Shown: in pieces, positions 52,908 through 61,592 of the stretch
Position numbering within the stretch: the stretch's first letter is position 1
How the letters are laid out: each line of letters starts with the position of its first letter
Source: Paludisphaera mucosa
Lineage (GTDB): Bacteria; Planctomycetota; Planctomycetia; Isosphaerales; Isosphaeraceae
Reading direction: 5' to 3'
Assembly (NCBI RefSeq): GCF_029589435.1
Contig: NZ_JARRAG010000002.1
Span: forward strand, 2,108,001-2,172,000
Length of the DNA stretch: 64,000 bases
Notes under the pieces: generated by a model
What the model was told of the DNA's origin: nothing
What the model saw: only the letters and a program-made list of their open reading frames with translations
Database searches by the model: none
Program-made: the position numbers and the translations under genes

Positions 52908-54203
52908 ATGAACCTCCCCCCCATCGCCAGGGTCCGCCGGACCTTCGACCAGCCCGAGGTCCAGGACCTCGCCGGGACCATCGCCCGCGGCGTGGTCTCG
53001 AGCGCCCTCGTGGCCCGGGTCCCGGCCGGCGGGCGGGTCGCGATCACCGTCGGCAGCCGGGGTCTCGCCGAGCTTCCGACGATCGTCAAGGCGACGGTCG
53101 ACGCCGTCCGCGGCCTCGGATTCCGACCCTTCGTCGTCGCCGCGATGGGGAGTCACGGCGGCGGCACGGCCGACGGCCAGCGCGCCCTCTTGGCCGAGCT
53201 GGGCGTGACCGAGCGCAGCGCCGGCTGCCCCGTCCGCTGCGAGATGGACACCGTCGTCCTGGGGACCAACGCGTTCGGCCTGCCGATCCACTTCGACGCC
53301 AACGCCTACGACGCCGACGGCATCATCCTCCTGAACCGGATCAAGCCCCACACCTCGTTCACCGGCCGCTACGAGAGCGGCCTGCTGAAGATGCTGGCCA
53401 TCGGCCTGGGTAAGCGGCAGGGGGCCGCCCAGGTCCACAAGCTCGGCTTGCCCGGTTTAATCAAGCTGCTGCCCGAAGTCGGTACATTGTTACTGAAGCG
53501 AACCCCCGTCGCGCTTGGTTTGGCGATCCTCGAAAACGCCGCCGACCGCGTGGCGCGGGTCGAAGTCCTGGAGCCGGAGGAGATCCTGGACGTCGAGCCG
53601 GCCCTTCTCGAAGAAGCGCGGAGGCTTATGCCGGGGCTGCCGTTCGGTCAGCTCGACGTCCTGGTCGTCGGCGAGCTGGGCAAGAACTACAGCGGCACCG
53701 GGATGGACCCGGGCGTGATCGGCCGGCTCCGCGTCGAGACGATGCCCGACCACCCGTCGCCGGTGATCACCCGGCTGGCCGTGCTGGACGTCTCGGAGGA
53801 GTCGTGCGGCAATGCGCTCGGGGTCGGTTTCGCGGACCTGACGACCGAGCGGCTCGTCCGCGCGATCGACCCGACGCCCATGCGGGTGAACAGCTTCACC
53901 AGCAACTTCCTGGCGCGCGCCCGCGTCCCCCTTGCCTTAGCGACTGACCACGACGTCCTGGCCGCCTGCCTGGACACCTGCTGGCGGATCGACCCGGCCG
54001 AGGCGAGGCTCGTCCTGATCCCCAACACCCTGGAGCTGACGACGCTCTGGGTGACCCGCTCGCTGGCCGGGGACGTCGAGCGCCATCCCGAGCTGGCCAT
54101 CGAGACCGACTTCCTCCCGATCCCGCTCGACGGTGAGGGCCGACTCGATCAGGAACGCCTCTTCCCCGAGAGCATCCGGGCCCGTCGAACGCGAGTCCGC
54201 TAA
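52908..54203 (+). CDS. LarA-like (lactate racemase/DUF2088 superfamily) protein
   Basis: A 431-residue cytosolic protein. The N-terminal half resembles the DUF2088 domain of LarA: RVAITVGSRGLAELPTIVK, VVAAMGSHGGGTADGQ, IILLNRIKPHTSFTGRYESG then LLKMLAIGLGKRQGAAQVH. In LarA this part binds the nickel-pincer cofactor through Lys and His residues; KPHTSF and the following Lys are at comparable places. The C-terminal half continues with VVGELGKNYSGTGMDPGV. Substrate unknown; LarA homologues racemise or epimerise short hydroxyacids. LarBCE cofactor genes are not in the window. It ends with a four-base convergent overlap with the next gene. Confidence 0.75.
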   Translation: MNLPPIARVRRTFDQPEVQDLAGTIARGVVSSALVARVPAGGRVAITVGSRGLAELPTIVKATVDAVRGLGFRPFVVAAMGSHGGGTADGQRALLAELGVTERSAGCPVRCEMDTVVLGTNAFGLPIHFDANAYDADGIILLNRIKPHTSFTGRYESGLLKMLAIGLGKRQGAAQVHKLGLPGLIKLLPEVGTLLLKRTPVALGLAILENAADRVARVEVLEPEEILDVEPALLEEARRLMPGLPFGQLDVLVVGELGKNYSGTGMDPGVIGRLRVETMPDHPSPVITRLAVLDVSEESCGNALGVGFADLTTERLVRAIDPTPMRVNSFTSNFLARARVPLALATDHDVLAACLDTCWRIDPAEARLVLIPNTLELTTLWVTRSLAGDVERHPELAIETDFLPIPLDGEGRLDQERLFPESIRARRTRVR

Positions 54204-55498
54204 CTCCGAGAGGCCCCGCCGTCCGTGTCGCCGCGTCGGGCGGCGCCGCGGGGCGGGCGTGTCGCGGGCGAAGTCGTCGGCGCGGCCCCCCGCGTGGGCG
54301 GGACCTCGGGCGGAGCCGCCAGGACGGGCGGGTCCAGGTCGTCGAGCTGGCCCAGGGTCTCCCAGCCGTCGGCCGGCGACCAGAGGTGGCCGTCCCACGT
54401 CCTCGCGTACACGGAGCGGTCGCTGCGGACGGCGACGATCGCGAACCCCTTCCGTGCCGCCGGGGCGATTGCGACGGCGACGGCCTCGCGACCGCCGAGC
54501 GATTCCCACCGGGCTTCGGCCTTCGGGTCGTCGCCGAGCCGCGCGAGGGCGACGACGCCCCTCTCGCCGATCGAGGCCAGGATCAGCTCGCCGGCCTCGG
54601 TCCGCTCGGCCGCGAGCGGGCCGGCGGACTTATTGCCGAGCGGCTGCCAGCGGCCCTTCGAGGAGCCCTCGCGGTCGCCGGCGAGCGGTAGGCGGTGGAT
54701 CGAGCCGTCCTCGATCAGGGCGAACAGGTCGATGTGGTCGGTCCCCGATCGGATCGCCGCGACGTCGCCGCGGAACCGGCCCCCGAGGTCGGCCCAGCGC
54801 GCGGCGGAGTCGTCGGGGCGCGAGCGGTCCCACCAGGCGTGCGTCACGTTTCCTTCGGGGGCCGTCGCGAACAGGTCGACGCGGCCCGTGGCGAACAGGG
54901 TGATGGAGTCGGGCGCGTGGTTGACCGTCAGGACCGGCGAGCCGAACGGGAGGACGACCACGCTGCCGTCGCGGATGTCGGCCTCGCCGTCCTCCGGGTA
55001 TCGAAAAGAAGCCAGCAGCGTGGCGGGGTCGAGCCCGTAGGCGGCGAGCTGGAAGACCATCTCGCCGCTGCCGGCGGGATCGCCGTCGTTCCAGGCCCGC
55101 ATCTCGTTGATGAAGAGGACCCTCGACCGCCTCCCGGTGTAGAACCGTCCGGTCACGACGGCGAGGTCCCCCTGGAGGACGGTGGAGGTCGCTGTCAATC
55201 GGTAGCGAAGCTGTGTGTCCTGCGGCAGGCCGTCGACCCGCATCTGATGGGAGCTTTGGGGCGGGGTGAACAGCGGGAACCGCACGGCCACGAGGTTTTC
55301 GGGCGTCATGTCGGCCGCGGGGCCTCGCGGCGTGAAGCGGAAGATCTCGAGCAGGGGGACGGCGTCGAAGACGGTCTCGAACGCGAAGTCGGCCGACGTC
55401 GGGTTCGCCGTCGAGCCGACGAGGTCGATCCGCTGCCTGAGCGAGAAGGCGTCGACGTCTGCGAGCGCTCTGCGGATCTGCCCCGGGCTTGGCGGCAT
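54200..55498 (-). CDS. Hypothetical protein with C-terminal PLL/DUF346-like beta-propeller
   Basis: A 432-residue protein starting MPPSPGQIRRALADVDAFSL. The N-terminal half is unassigned and strand-rich (TSADFAFETVFDAVPLLEIFRF, GRRSRVLFINEMRAWN). From about residue 190 there are propeller-like repeats of the kind found in DUF346/PLL lectins: RVDLFATAPEGNVTHAWWDR, HIDLFALIEDGSIHRL, and VYARTWDGHLWSP, spaced about 45-50 residues. No signal peptide is evident. The C-terminal 45 residues are Pro/Ala/Arg-rich. Such propellers bind sugars or protein ligands; the role here is unknown. Confidence 0.65.
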   Translation of the reverse strand: MPPSPGQIRRALADVDAFSLRQRIDLVGSTANPTSADFAFETVFDAVPLLEIFRFTPRGPAADMTPENLVAVRFPLFTPPQSSHQMRVDGLPQDTQLRYRLTATSTVLQGDLAVVTGRFYTGRRSRVLFINEMRAWNDGDPAGSGEMVFQLAAYGLDPATLLASFRYPEDGEADIRDGSVVVLPFGSPVLTVNHAPDSITLFATGRVDLFATAPEGNVTHAWWDRSRPDDSAARWADLGGRFRGDVAAIRSGTDHIDLFALIEDGSIHRLPLAGDREGSSKGRWQPLGNKSAGPLAAERTEAGELILASIGERGVVALARLGDDPKAEARWESLGGREAVAVAIAPAARKGFAIVAVRSDRSVYARTWDGHLWSPADGWETLGQLDDLDPPVLAAPPEVPPTRGAAPTTSPATRPPRGAARRGDTDGGASRS

Positions 55499-55625
55499 GA
55501 CGAACGCTCCGCGGCCGTCCACGGCTCCGGCGGCGCACCCCGCGCCGCACCGGAGCGGGCTCGATCGGAGAGGTCGTCTAACCGCCGCTGCACGCGATGT
55601 CGTCTTCCGGCAGCAGCTTCGACGA

Positions 55626-55654
55626 GGGCTCCCCCCGCGATCCGGAGGGAGCCC
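55626..55654 (-). terminator. Probable terminator of the Gfo/Idh/MocA gene
   Basis: GGGCTCCC (55626-55633) and GGGAGCCC (55647-55654) form a perfect eight-base stem with a 13-base loop, 14 bases after the stop codon. Confidence 0.5.
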
Positions 55655-55668
55655 GCGAACCGCAGGAA

Positions 55669-57060
55669 TCAGCCGACGACCTGCATCTTGACCGGGTCCC
55701 AGTTGATGAGCTTCGACTCGTACAGGCTGGCGTTGCACAGCAGGGCCGGGGCGGCCGCGCGGTAGCCGAAGACGGCGTCCTCGTAGACCGGGTCGCCCTT
55801 GCGGACCGAGGTGAAGAACTTGACGAAATGGTCGTAGCGGGGGTCGTAGCCCGCCGGGGGCTTGAAGGTCTCCGGTCCGCTATAGGCGGTCCGGGCGGAG
55901 GCCTTCCTGGGCTCCTTGGCCAGCTTGGCGGCGATCGCCTCCTGCTGGGCCTTTGAGAAGGTCTGGACCGAGTTGTAGCCCTTCAGCTCCTGCTCGGCGG
56001 TGGGCCAGGAGATCCCCTTGCGCTCGAGCTTCAGCGAGTCGAGGTCGGTCGAGATGACCCCCTCGTCGCCGATGAACCGGAACGAGGTGGCGTCGCCGCC
56101 GCCGTCCTCGAAGTCGCACTGGAGCGAGACGGTGAAGGCGGGGTGGGCCTGGGTGGCCGGGTAGTCGAGCAGGCTGAGGATGGCGTCGTAGACGTCGCGG
56201 CCGTCGTCCCAGTACCGGAGCCCGCCCATCGCGGCGACCTTCGTCGGCCCGTGCGAGCCGGTCGCGTGGTGGATCGCGGTGAGCAGGTGGACGAACAGGT
56301 CGCCGGCGACGGCCGTGCCGTAGTCCTGGTAGTTCCGCCACCGGAAGAAGCGGGTCGCGTCGAAGGGCCGTTTGGGGGCCTTGCCGAGGAAGCGGTCCCA
56401 GTCGACCGTATCCGGTGAGGCGTCGAGCGGGAGGGTGTACTGCCACGCGCCCAGCGAGGAGTTGCGGTTGTACCGGGCCTCGACGACGTTCACCTTGCCG
56501 ATCGCGCCAGCGGCGATCATGTCGCGGAGCTTGTCGAAGACGATCGAGCTGGCGAACTGGCTGCCGACCTGGAAGACGGCCTTGGTCTCATGCTGGGCGT
56601 TGATGACGTCCGGCCCCTCGGCCAGCGTCTGGACCATCGGCTTCTCGCAGTAGACCGGCTTGCCGGCCTTCATCGCCTCGATCGACATCGCCGAGTGCCA
56701 GTGGTCGGGGACGCAGAGCAGGACCGCGTCGACATCCTTGCGGTCGAGGATCTCGCGGTAGTCGACGTGGGTGGAGACGTGGTCGCCGTACTTCTCCTTC
56801 ACGCGCGTCCGGCGGCCCTCGTACAGGTCGGCCGCGGCGACCAGCTCGACGCCGGGCGTCTTCAGGGCGCAGTCGGTGTCGATGAAGCCGATGATCCCCA
56901 TGCCGATCGTCGCGATCCGCACCTTGTCATTGGGGCCGGGGGCGGCGAGGGCCTCCGCGGCGGCCTCGGTCTCGGCGTTGCGGGACAGGACCGTGACGGC
57001 GGTCGTGGCCGCCGTCGACTTCAGGAAACCTCGGCGCGAGTTCGTGTCGCGACGTCGCAT
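55669..57060 (-). CDS. Gfo/Idh/MocA-family oxidoreductase, Tat-exported
   Basis: A 463-residue NAD(P)-dependent dehydrogenase-like protein. The start at 57060 has CGGAGGATGACG before it. A Tat signal with RRGFLKSTAATTAVT occupies residues 9-25. The Rossmann fold follows (VRIATIGMGIIGFIDTD), then AVLLCVPDHWHSAMSIEAMKAGK, CEKPM with the catalytic-type Lys-Pro, and the C-terminal substrate domain with GDLFVHLLTAIHHATG. Planctomycetes carry many such exported copies, probably acting on sugars or inositols in the periplasm. It lies 116 bases downstream of the SGNH gene on the same strand. Confidence 0.92.
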   Translation of the reverse strand: MRRRDTNSRRGFLKSTAATTAVTVLSRNAETEAAAEALAAPGPNDKVRIATIGMGIIGFIDTDCALKTPGVELVAAADLYEGRRTRVKEKYGDHVSTHVDYREILDRKDVDAVLLCVPDHWHSAMSIEAMKAGKPVYCEKPMVQTLAEGPDVINAQHETKAVFQVGSQFASSIVFDKLRDMIAAGAIGKVNVVEARYNRNSSLGAWQYTLPLDASPDTVDWDRFLGKAPKRPFDATRFFRWRNYQDYGTAVAGDLFVHLLTAIHHATGSHGPTKVAAMGGLRYWDDGRDVYDAILSLLDYPATQAHPAFTVSLQCDFEDGGGDATSFRFIGDEGVISTDLDSLKLERKGISWPTAEQELKGYNSVQTFSKAQQEAIAAKLAKEPRKASARTAYSGPETFKPPAGYDPRYDHFVKFFTSVRKGDPVYEDAVFGYRAAAPALLCNASLYESKLINWDPVKMQVVG

Positions 57061-57176
57061 CGTCATCCTCCGGTACGTCGATTCTCCGGCGCGTCCGGAG
57101 GGGTCTCCGGCCGCCGCCAGGAACAGCTTACCGTCGCACGACGCCCGACGCGACTCCCTGCGCCCGACGGCCGGAC

Positions 57177-58550
57177 TCAGCGGGCGGCGACCGGGGAGTC
57201 GTCGAGGATCGCGCGGCCGATCGCCTCGGCGAGGATCTCCAGGCCCTTCTGGTTGTAGTGGCAGCAGTCGTCGATGTAGAGCGACTCGGGGCGGTCGCGG
57301 AATACGCCGGTGAGGTCGTGGAATTCCACGCCCCGCTCGCCGAGCGCGCGGCCCTTGCGGACGAGGATCGGATAGCCGCTCTCGACCCCCTTGCGATAGG
57401 GGTGGTCGAGCTTGTACGCCAGGCGCTTCTCGGCGGCGTCCATCGGCTTGGAATCGGCCACGTACTGGTTGGGCTGGAGGAAGTGGTAGTAGCGGGCGCC
57501 GTTCTGGCGGCAGAGGCCGTGGATCGCCCACGAGCCGTTCGACCAGATCGACGCCAGGTGCTCGAAGAGCGCCTCGCGGTCGGCGAAGTCGCGGGGGGGG
57601 CCCGTGGCGACGTAGGGGCCGCCGCGGTCCTTCAGCTCCTGGTGGCCCTTGACGAGGTTGTACGAGTCCCATTCGAGCCGGCGGTCGCGGAGCTTCCAGA
57701 CGAGGTTGCAGAGGATCGACCAGCGCCAGGGCGACGCCGAGGCCCACCGCGACCAGGCGATCCGCGAGTCCTCCAGGCCGTTCAGCTCGGCCCGCGCCGC
57801 GCCGAGGGTCGGGTCGTTCATGCCGACCCGCGCGTGCCAGCTCCGGGGGAAGGCCGGGAAGACGTGGTGGGGCGCGTTCTCCAGCTCATAGAGCGCGACT
57901 TCGTTGAAGCCGTCGATGTTCACGACGACGTCGAACTCGGCCCCGAGCGCCGTCAGGTACGCCAGCGTCGCCAACTGCTGCGGCTGCTTGTAGCCGCCGA
58001 GCGCCGCGTTGACGAAGACGAACTCCCTGTCCGCGTACTCCGGCGAGGCCTTGAGCGTCTCTTCCAGCCGGTGGACGCCGTTGACCCCGAAGAACGAGGC
58101 CACCGAGCCGCCGAAGATCCCGACGATCACCTTGCCGGGCTCGCGCTTCTGGATCGGCGGCTTGTCGTCGACGTAGCCGAAGTCCGAGACCGGCATCGTC
58201 CGGCCGTCGTGCTGCCGGACCACGCCGCTGCTCGGGCCCGGCTCCTGGACGTATCCCACGTAAGGGTGGACCTGCGCGAATACCGCGCCGCCGATCCCCT
58301 CGGGCCGGTTGGCGCGCTCTCGACGCTCCTCCTGCAAGGCGCTCCAGGAGAAGGGCTTGCCGGTTGCGACCCGGAAGAGGGGCCAGGCGGCCAGCTCGCA
58401 GAAGCCCCAGGTCATGCCCAGCAGGATCACCGCGAAGGCGATCCGCTTGCGGCGGTCGAGCCGGCGGCGGCGCGGCGGCGCGGCCTCGGGGCCGTCGCGG
58501 CGGGTCCGGTTTCCGGCCTGTCGAACGATCGACGTCTGCGCATCTTCCAT
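57177..58550 (-). CDS. SGNH/GDSL hydrolase-like membrane-anchored protein
   Basis: A 457-residue protein with a basic N-terminus and one membrane helix (about 37-56, IAFAVILLGMTWGFCELAA). Block I of the SGNH fold is seen as VIVGIFGGSVASFFG (about 140-155) with the GGS serine. An Asn-containing block is VVVNIDGFNEVAL, and block V is YIDDCCHYNQKGLEIL with the Asp-x-x-His pair. A large insertion separates them. Relatives act as acyl-esterases on exported sugars. The promoter area is the 159-base divergent gap shared with the next gene. Confidence 0.8.
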   Translation of the reverse strand: MEDAQTSIVRQAGNRTRRDGPEAAPPRRRRLDRRKRIAFAVILLGMTWGFCELAAWPLFRVATGKPFSWSALQEERRERANRPEGIGGAVFAQVHPYVGYVQEPGPSSGVVRQHDGRTMPVSDFGYVDDKPPIQKREPGKVIVGIFGGSVASFFGVNGVHRLEETLKASPEYADREFVFVNAALGGYKQPQQLATLAYLTALGAEFDVVVNIDGFNEVALYELENAPHHVFPAFPRSWHARVGMNDPTLGAARAELNGLEDSRIAWSRWASASPWRWSILCNLVWKLRDRRLEWDSYNLVKGHQELKDRGGPYVATGPPRDFADREALFEHLASIWSNGSWAIHGLCRQNGARYYHFLQPNQYVADSKPMDAAEKRLAYKLDHPYRKGVESGYPILVRKGRALGERGVEFHDLTGVFRDRPESLYIDDCCHYNQKGLEILAEAIGRAILDDSPVAAR

Positions 58551-58709
58551 GGCTACCGCTCCTCGGGTCGCGTCGACGACGCGGGCGGCACCATAACCGT
58601 TAACGCCGCTTCAGGCAACGCGGCTTGGCGGCGAGGGGCGAGTCCTGGACTCGGGCCGGGCCGGCTGTTATACAGGCGTTGAACATCCCCCGCCGCGAGA
58701 GGACCGAGC

Positions 58710-60047
58710 ATGGACCCGAACGAGCACGAGCACGAGCCCGCGGAATGGACCCGACGCGCCGCGATGGGCGCGATGGCCGCCGGCGCCCTGGCCGCCTCCG
58801 GGCCTCGCGCCGGGGCGTGGCCGGCGCCCGCGACCGAGTCGAAGACTCGGCCCCGGATCGCGGTGATCGCCACCTGCTACTGGAAGACCTCGCACGGCCA
58901 GGGGATCACCGACCGCTTCATCGAGGGCTACGGCTGGCAGGGGAGGCACCACCGGCCGGCGCTCGACGTGGTCTCGCTCTACATCGACCAGCGGCCCAAG
59001 ACCGACGTGGCCGACGACCGGCTGGCCCGCCACCCGGGGCTGAAGCTCTATCCCACGATCGCCGAGGCCCTGACCCGCGGCGGGCCCGCGCTCGACGTCG
59101 ACGGCGTGGTCATCATCGGCGAGCACGGCGAGTACCTCCGCGACGACCGCGGGCGGACGCACTACCCGCGCTACGAGTTCTTCCAGCAGGTCGTCGACGT
59201 CTTCCGCAGGTCGGGCCGGTCGGTCCCGGTCTTCAACGACAAACACCTGTCGTGGAACTGGGCCTGGGCGAAGGAGATGGTCGCCACCGCCCGCGAGCTG
59301 AAGTTCCCGTTCCTCGCCGGCTCGTCGCTGCCGGTCACCTGGCGGATCCCCGAGTTCGAGACGCCGACCGACGCGGTCCTCGAAGAGGCGGTCTGCGTCG
59401 GGTACGGCGGGGTGGACAGCTACGACTTCCACGGCCTGGAATCGCTCCAGTGCTTCGCCGAGCGGCGTCGCGGCGGCGAGACGGGCGTGAAGGCCGTGGA
59501 GATCCTGCGAGGCCCGGACGTGTGGAAGGCCCTCGACCCGGCCGCGGGCGGCTCGGCGCGGACGAGGGCCCTCTTCGACGCCTGTCTATGCCGCAGCTTC
59601 CGGCTGACCTCGCCATCGCCGGGCTACGGCAACGCCTTCCCGACGCTCGAACAGGCCGCGGCCGTCGTCCCCGACCCCATCATCTACCGCCTGCACTACA
59701 ACGACGGCCTGGTCGGCAGCCTGTTCATGATGTCGGGCCTGGTCGCGGACTTCACGGTCGCGATGAAGGTCGAGGGCGACCCGGCGATCCGCTCGACGCA
59801 GCTCTACCTCTGCGGGATCTCGCCCAACCAGACCCTCCCCAACTTCTTCAGCCCGCTCGCCAACCACATCGAGGCCATGTTCCTGACCGGCGCGGCCCCC
59901 TACCCCGTCGAGCGCACGCTCCTGACCTCGGGCGTCGTCTGCACGGCGGTCGACCTGATGGCCGAGAAGCGGCGCCGGGCCGAGACCCCCGACCTGGCCG
60001 CGATCGCCTACCGGGCGCCCCGCGAGTCGCAGTACATGAGGAGCTGA
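58710..60047 (+). CDS. Unknown exported protein, paralogue A of a tandem pair
   Basis: A 445-residue protein. The N-terminus carries a Tat-like signal (WTRRAAMGAMAAGALAASG). Conserved blocks shared with the next gene are DRFIEGYGW, DVVSLYIDQRPK, LYPTIAEAL, IIGEHGEYLRD, YPRYEFFQQVVDVF, VPVFNDKHLSW, FPFLAGSSLPVTWR, and PVERTLLTSGV. The clustered His, Glu and Asp residues in HGEY and NDKH look like a catalytic or metal site. I recognise no named family. GAGAGGACCGAGC precedes the ATG. The two genes are nine bases apart. Confidence 0.7.
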   Translation: MDPNEHEHEPAEWTRRAAMGAMAAGALAASGPRAGAWPAPATESKTRPRIAVIATCYWKTSHGQGITDRFIEGYGWQGRHHRPALDVVSLYIDQRPKTDVADDRLARHPGLKLYPTIAEALTRGGPALDVDGVVIIGEHGEYLRDDRGRTHYPRYEFFQQVVDVFRRSGRSVPVFNDKHLSWNWAWAKEMVATARELKFPFLAGSSLPVTWRIPEFETPTDAVLEEAVCVGYGGVDSYDFHGLESLQCFAERRRGGETGVKAVEILRGPDVWKALDPAAGGSARTRALFDACLCRSFRLTSPSPGYGNAFPTLEQAAAVVPDPIIYRLHYNDGLVGSLFMMSGLVADFTVAMKVEGDPAIRSTQLYLCGISPNQTLPNFFSPLANHIEAMFLTGAAPYPVERTLLTSGVVCTAVDLMAEKRRRAETPDLAAIAYRAPRESQYMRS

Positions 60048-60056
60048 GCCCGACCC

Positions 60057-61283
60057 ATGCGAAGCCGCAAGCCGATCGACGACGCCCCGCCGTCGCAGCC
60101 CGCCCCGCGCAAGCGCCTGGCCATCGTCACGACCATCTGGAAGTTCCTCTCGCACGCCCAGCACATGGGCGACCGCTTCCTCGTCGGCTACCCGCTGGAC
60201 GGGGCCTGGAAGAAGCCGGCGATCGACGTGGTTTCGCTCTACGTCGACCAGAAGCCGGCCGACGACCAGAGCGCCGAGCGGGCCGCCTCGTTCGGGTTCA
60301 AGGTCTATCCCACGATCGCCGAGACCCTCCGCTGCGGCGGCGACAAGCTCGCCGTCGACGCCGTCCTGATCATCGGCGAGCACGGCGAGTACCCGCGCAA
60401 CGAGAAGGGGCAGATCCTCTACCCGCGCTTCGAGTTCTTCCAGCAGGCCGTCCAGGTCTTCGAGGCCGACGGCCGCTCGGTCCCCGTCTTCAACGACAAG
60501 CACCTGTCGTACAGCTACCCCAAGGCGAAGGCGATGGTCGACGCCTCGAAGCGCCTGGGCTTCCCGTTCCTGGCCGGGTCGTCGCTGCCGGTGACGTGGC
60601 GGCTCCCCTCGGTCGACCTGCCGTACGGCGCGGTCGTCGAGGACGCCCTGATGGTCGGCGTCGGCGGCTCGGACCCCATGGACTACCACGCGCTCGAGGC
60701 CATGCAGAGCGTCCTGGAGCGTCGCAAGGGGGGCGAGACGGGCGTCCGGCGCGTCCAGATGATCGAGGGCGACGCGGTCTGGAAGGCCGCCGACGCCGGC
60801 CGCTGGTCGCGCGAGCTGCTGGGCGCGGCGCTCTCGCGGTCGGACTCGCTCCAGGGCCTCTCCGTCCTGGACGGCCGCACCCAGGCCCTCGCCGAGGGGG
60901 CCGAGATCGCCCGGATCGCCGTCGACCCGGCTGCGTACTTCATCGACTACGTCGACGGCACCCGCGCCACGCTCCTGATGCTCAACGGCGTGCTGGCCGA
61001 CTACAACCTCGCCGTGCGGGTGCAGGGCCGGCCCGACCCGCTCTCGATGCAGTTCCTGCTCCCCCCCAACCCGAACGTCGCCTACTCGGCGCAGCTCATG
61101 GACAAGGTCGTCCGGATGATCGAGACCGGCCGCGCCGCGTATCCGGTCGAACGGACCATGCTCGTCTGCGGCATGCTCGACCGCTGCCTGGACTCCCGGC
61201 TGAACCACCACGAGCCGCTCGACACGCCCGAGCTGGCCGTCCGCTACGAATCGCCGCGGGAGTACCAGTTCGCCCGGACCTGA
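60057..61283 (+). CDS. Unknown protein, paralogue B of a tandem pair
   Basis: A 408-residue paralogue of the preceding gene, without a signal peptide (starts MRSRKPIDDAPPSQPAPRKR). It has the same blocks in the same order: DRFLVGYPL, DVVSLYVDQKP, VYPTIAETL, IIGEHGEYPRN, YPRFEFFQQAVQVF, VPVFNDKHLSY, FPFLAGSSLPVTWR, YPVERTMLVCGM. The C-terminus ESPREYQFART parallels ESQYMRS of copy A. It starts nine bases after copy A's stop and is followed by a hairpin, so the two form an operon. Possibly one copy acts outside and one inside the membrane; this is inference. Confidence 0.7.
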   Translation: MRSRKPIDDAPPSQPAPRKRLAIVTTIWKFLSHAQHMGDRFLVGYPLDGAWKKPAIDVVSLYVDQKPADDQSAERAASFGFKVYPTIAETLRCGGDKLAVDAVLIIGEHGEYPRNEKGQILYPRFEFFQQAVQVFEADGRSVPVFNDKHLSYSYPKAKAMVDASKRLGFPFLAGSSLPVTWRLPSVDLPYGAVVEDALMVGVGGSDPMDYHALEAMQSVLERRKGGETGVRRVQMIEGDAVWKAADAGRWSRELLGAALSRSDSLQGLSVLDGRTQALAEGAEIARIAVDPAAYFIDYVDGTRATLLMLNGVLADYNLAVRVQGRPDPLSMQFLLPPNPNVAYSAQLMDKVVRMIETGRAAYPVERTMLVCGMLDRCLDSRLNHHEPLDTPELAVRYESPREYQFART

Positions 61284-61285
61284 TC

Positions 61286-61310
61286 GAGGGCGGACGACGT
61301 CCTCGCCCTC
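61286..61310 (+). terminator. Terminator hairpin after the tandem pair
   Basis: GAGGGCG (61286-61292) and CGCCCTC (61304-61310) form a seven-base stem starting three bases after the stop codon, with an 11-base loop that can extend the stem. Confidence 0.5.
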
Positions 61311-61592
61311 GTCCGAAGTTGGGTTCCCTATTGGGTCCGCTCGCGGCGAACGACCAAGGAATCCGATCGACGTAACCGGAATCCTGGAATCGATTTAGCC
61401 ATCTTTTTCGGGCTCCGGGGATCGGCTTCGTTGGCCTTATTTTTTTTCTCTTTTTCGACTCGGCGACGCAGGCCTAAGGGCGACTCGACCGAGGACGCGC
61501 GTACGTCCTCATAAAATAAGGATGGGCCAGGATCGACCATTGGAACGGACGGCGTCCCAATTCTCCGGCCTCCCGACTTCCGGGAACGACGC
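61311..61592. other. A+T-rich intergenic region with a long pyrimidine tract
   Basis: No gene is visible. Positions 61437-61455 read TTAT followed by a run of T broken only by CTC, very unusual for this genome. A TAAAAT (61512-61517) is a possible -10 box for the BNR-4 gene, but no -35 box is found at the right distance. Confidence 0.4.
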
